Part shown: piece after piece, positions 5,368 to 5,628 of the stretch
Layout: each line of letters opens with the position of its first letter
How positions within the stretch are numbered: the stretch's first letter is position 1
The notes under the pieces: generated by a model
What the model saw: the letters and a program-made list of their open reading frames with translations, nothing else
Database searches by the model: none
What the model was told of the DNA's origin: nothing
Program-made: the position numbers and the translations under genes
Origin: Chloroflexota bacterium
GTDB lineage: Bacteria; Chloroflexota; Limnocylindria; Limnocylindrales; CSP1-4
Length of the DNA stretch: 5,628 bases
Assembly: GCA_021786265.1 (NCBI GenBank)
Contig: JAJYNP010000327.1
Coordinates: 1 to 5,628, forward strand
Direction: 5' to 3'

Positions 5368-5628
5368 TGCCAGCCCGAACCGCCCGCAGGCCCGCCACGG
5401 GGCCGTCGCCTGCCGCGCCCACCAGGTCGACCAGGAGTGCTGCCACGGCCCGGTCGGCCGCCAACCAGCCGGCCGAGTCGCCGCCGCTCCGCATCATCCC
5501 GCTCGGCGGGGTCGGCGAGATCGGCAAGAACATGTACGTGTTCGAGTACGGCGAGGACATCGTCGTCGTCGACTGCGGGCTCATGTTCCCCGACGAGGAG
5601 ATGTTCGGGATCGACCTGGTCGTCCCGG
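5367..5628 (+). CDS. rnj: Ribonuclease J (N-terminal part, cut by window end)
   Basis: 87 codons are visible; the gene runs past the window. RNase J is a metallo-beta-lactamase/beta-CASP enzyme with 5'-3' exonuclease and endonuclease activity in mRNA decay and rRNA maturation. The start of the core is unmistakable: [16 protein letters not shown] (41-56), then [15 protein letters not shown] (65-79) and G-I-D. The zinc-binding HxHxDH motif would lie downstream and cannot be checked. Residues 1-40 are an Ala/Pro/Arg/Ser-rich basic extension, probably disordered. No other start codon (ATG, GTG or TTG) occurs in frame between this ATG and the core, so the extension appears real. The ATG overlaps the glycosylase stop as TGATG and has no Shine-Dalgarno, pointing to translation coupled to udg. 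In Bacillus subtilis, rnjB likewise lies downstream of asd and dapA. Confidence 0.95.
   Translation, partial: MPARTARRPATGPSPAAPTRSTRSAATARSAANQPAESPPLRIIPLGGVGEIGKNMYVFEYGEDIVVVDCGLMFPDEEMFGIDLVVP

Noticed and set aside
1..5628. tRNA or rRNA genes, CRISPR arrays, insertion sequences, long direct repeats
   Set aside because: Reading both strands shows no tRNA-like cloverleaf, repeat-spacer pattern, transposase fragment or terminal inverted repeats; intergenic gaps are short and filled by promoters and hairpins.

Overview
The window is a very GC-rich (by eye near 70%) bacterial chromosome segment. It has almost no spare DNA, every complete or incoming gene is on the + strand, and two of the four visible starts are GTG. 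RNase J, a family-4 Fe-S uracil-DNA glycosylase and the gene order rpsO-pnp-asd-(udg)-rnj suggest a Chloroflexota-like or Actinomycetota-like lineage. This placement is inference, because no taxonomic marker was searched. The order resembles a known Bacillus subtilis neighbourhood (rpsO-pnpA ... asd-dapG-dapA-rnjB), so most of the region looks like core genome.

Layout. 1-198: C-terminal end of a beta-class, M.PvuII-like DNA methyltransferase. 199-326: intergenic region with an extended -10 promoter at 257-285. 327-596: rpsO (ribosomal protein S15). 597-705: intercistronic region with a perfect 11-bp hairpin and a second hairpin that buries the pnp Shine-Dalgarno. 706-3294: pnp. 3295-3456: two tandem GC-rich hairpins (probable terminator) and a weak promoter. 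3457-4533: asd (aspartate-semialdehyde dehydrogenase). 4588-5367: family-4 uracil-DNA glycosylase with a long acidic tail ending in a sliding-clamp-binding-like motif. 5367-5628: start of rnj (RNase J), overlapping the udg stop codon by one base and cut by the window end.

The main discovery candidate is the pnp product. It is 862 residues, against about 700 for ordinary PNPases. The extra length is a complete DnaQ-like DEDDh 3'-5' exonuclease domain (about residues 250-412), inserted in frame into the helical domain between the two RNase PH domains. All four acidic metal ligands and the catalytic His are visible, and the second RNase PH active site also looks intact. The protein therefore appears to join a phosphorolytic and a hydrolytic 3'-5' exonuclease in one chain. 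I know of no characterised PNPase with this architecture.

How the genes may work together: rpsO and pnp form one transcription unit with RNA structures over both ribosome-binding sites, consistent with the autoregulation known for S15 and PNPase in other bacteria. After a probable terminator, asd, udg and rnj form a second unit. PNPase and RNase J are the main 3' and 5' exoribonucleases in many bacteria lacking RNase E, so two RNA-decay enzymes sit close together, with lysine/threonine/peptidoglycan precursor synthesis (asd) and uracil repair between them.
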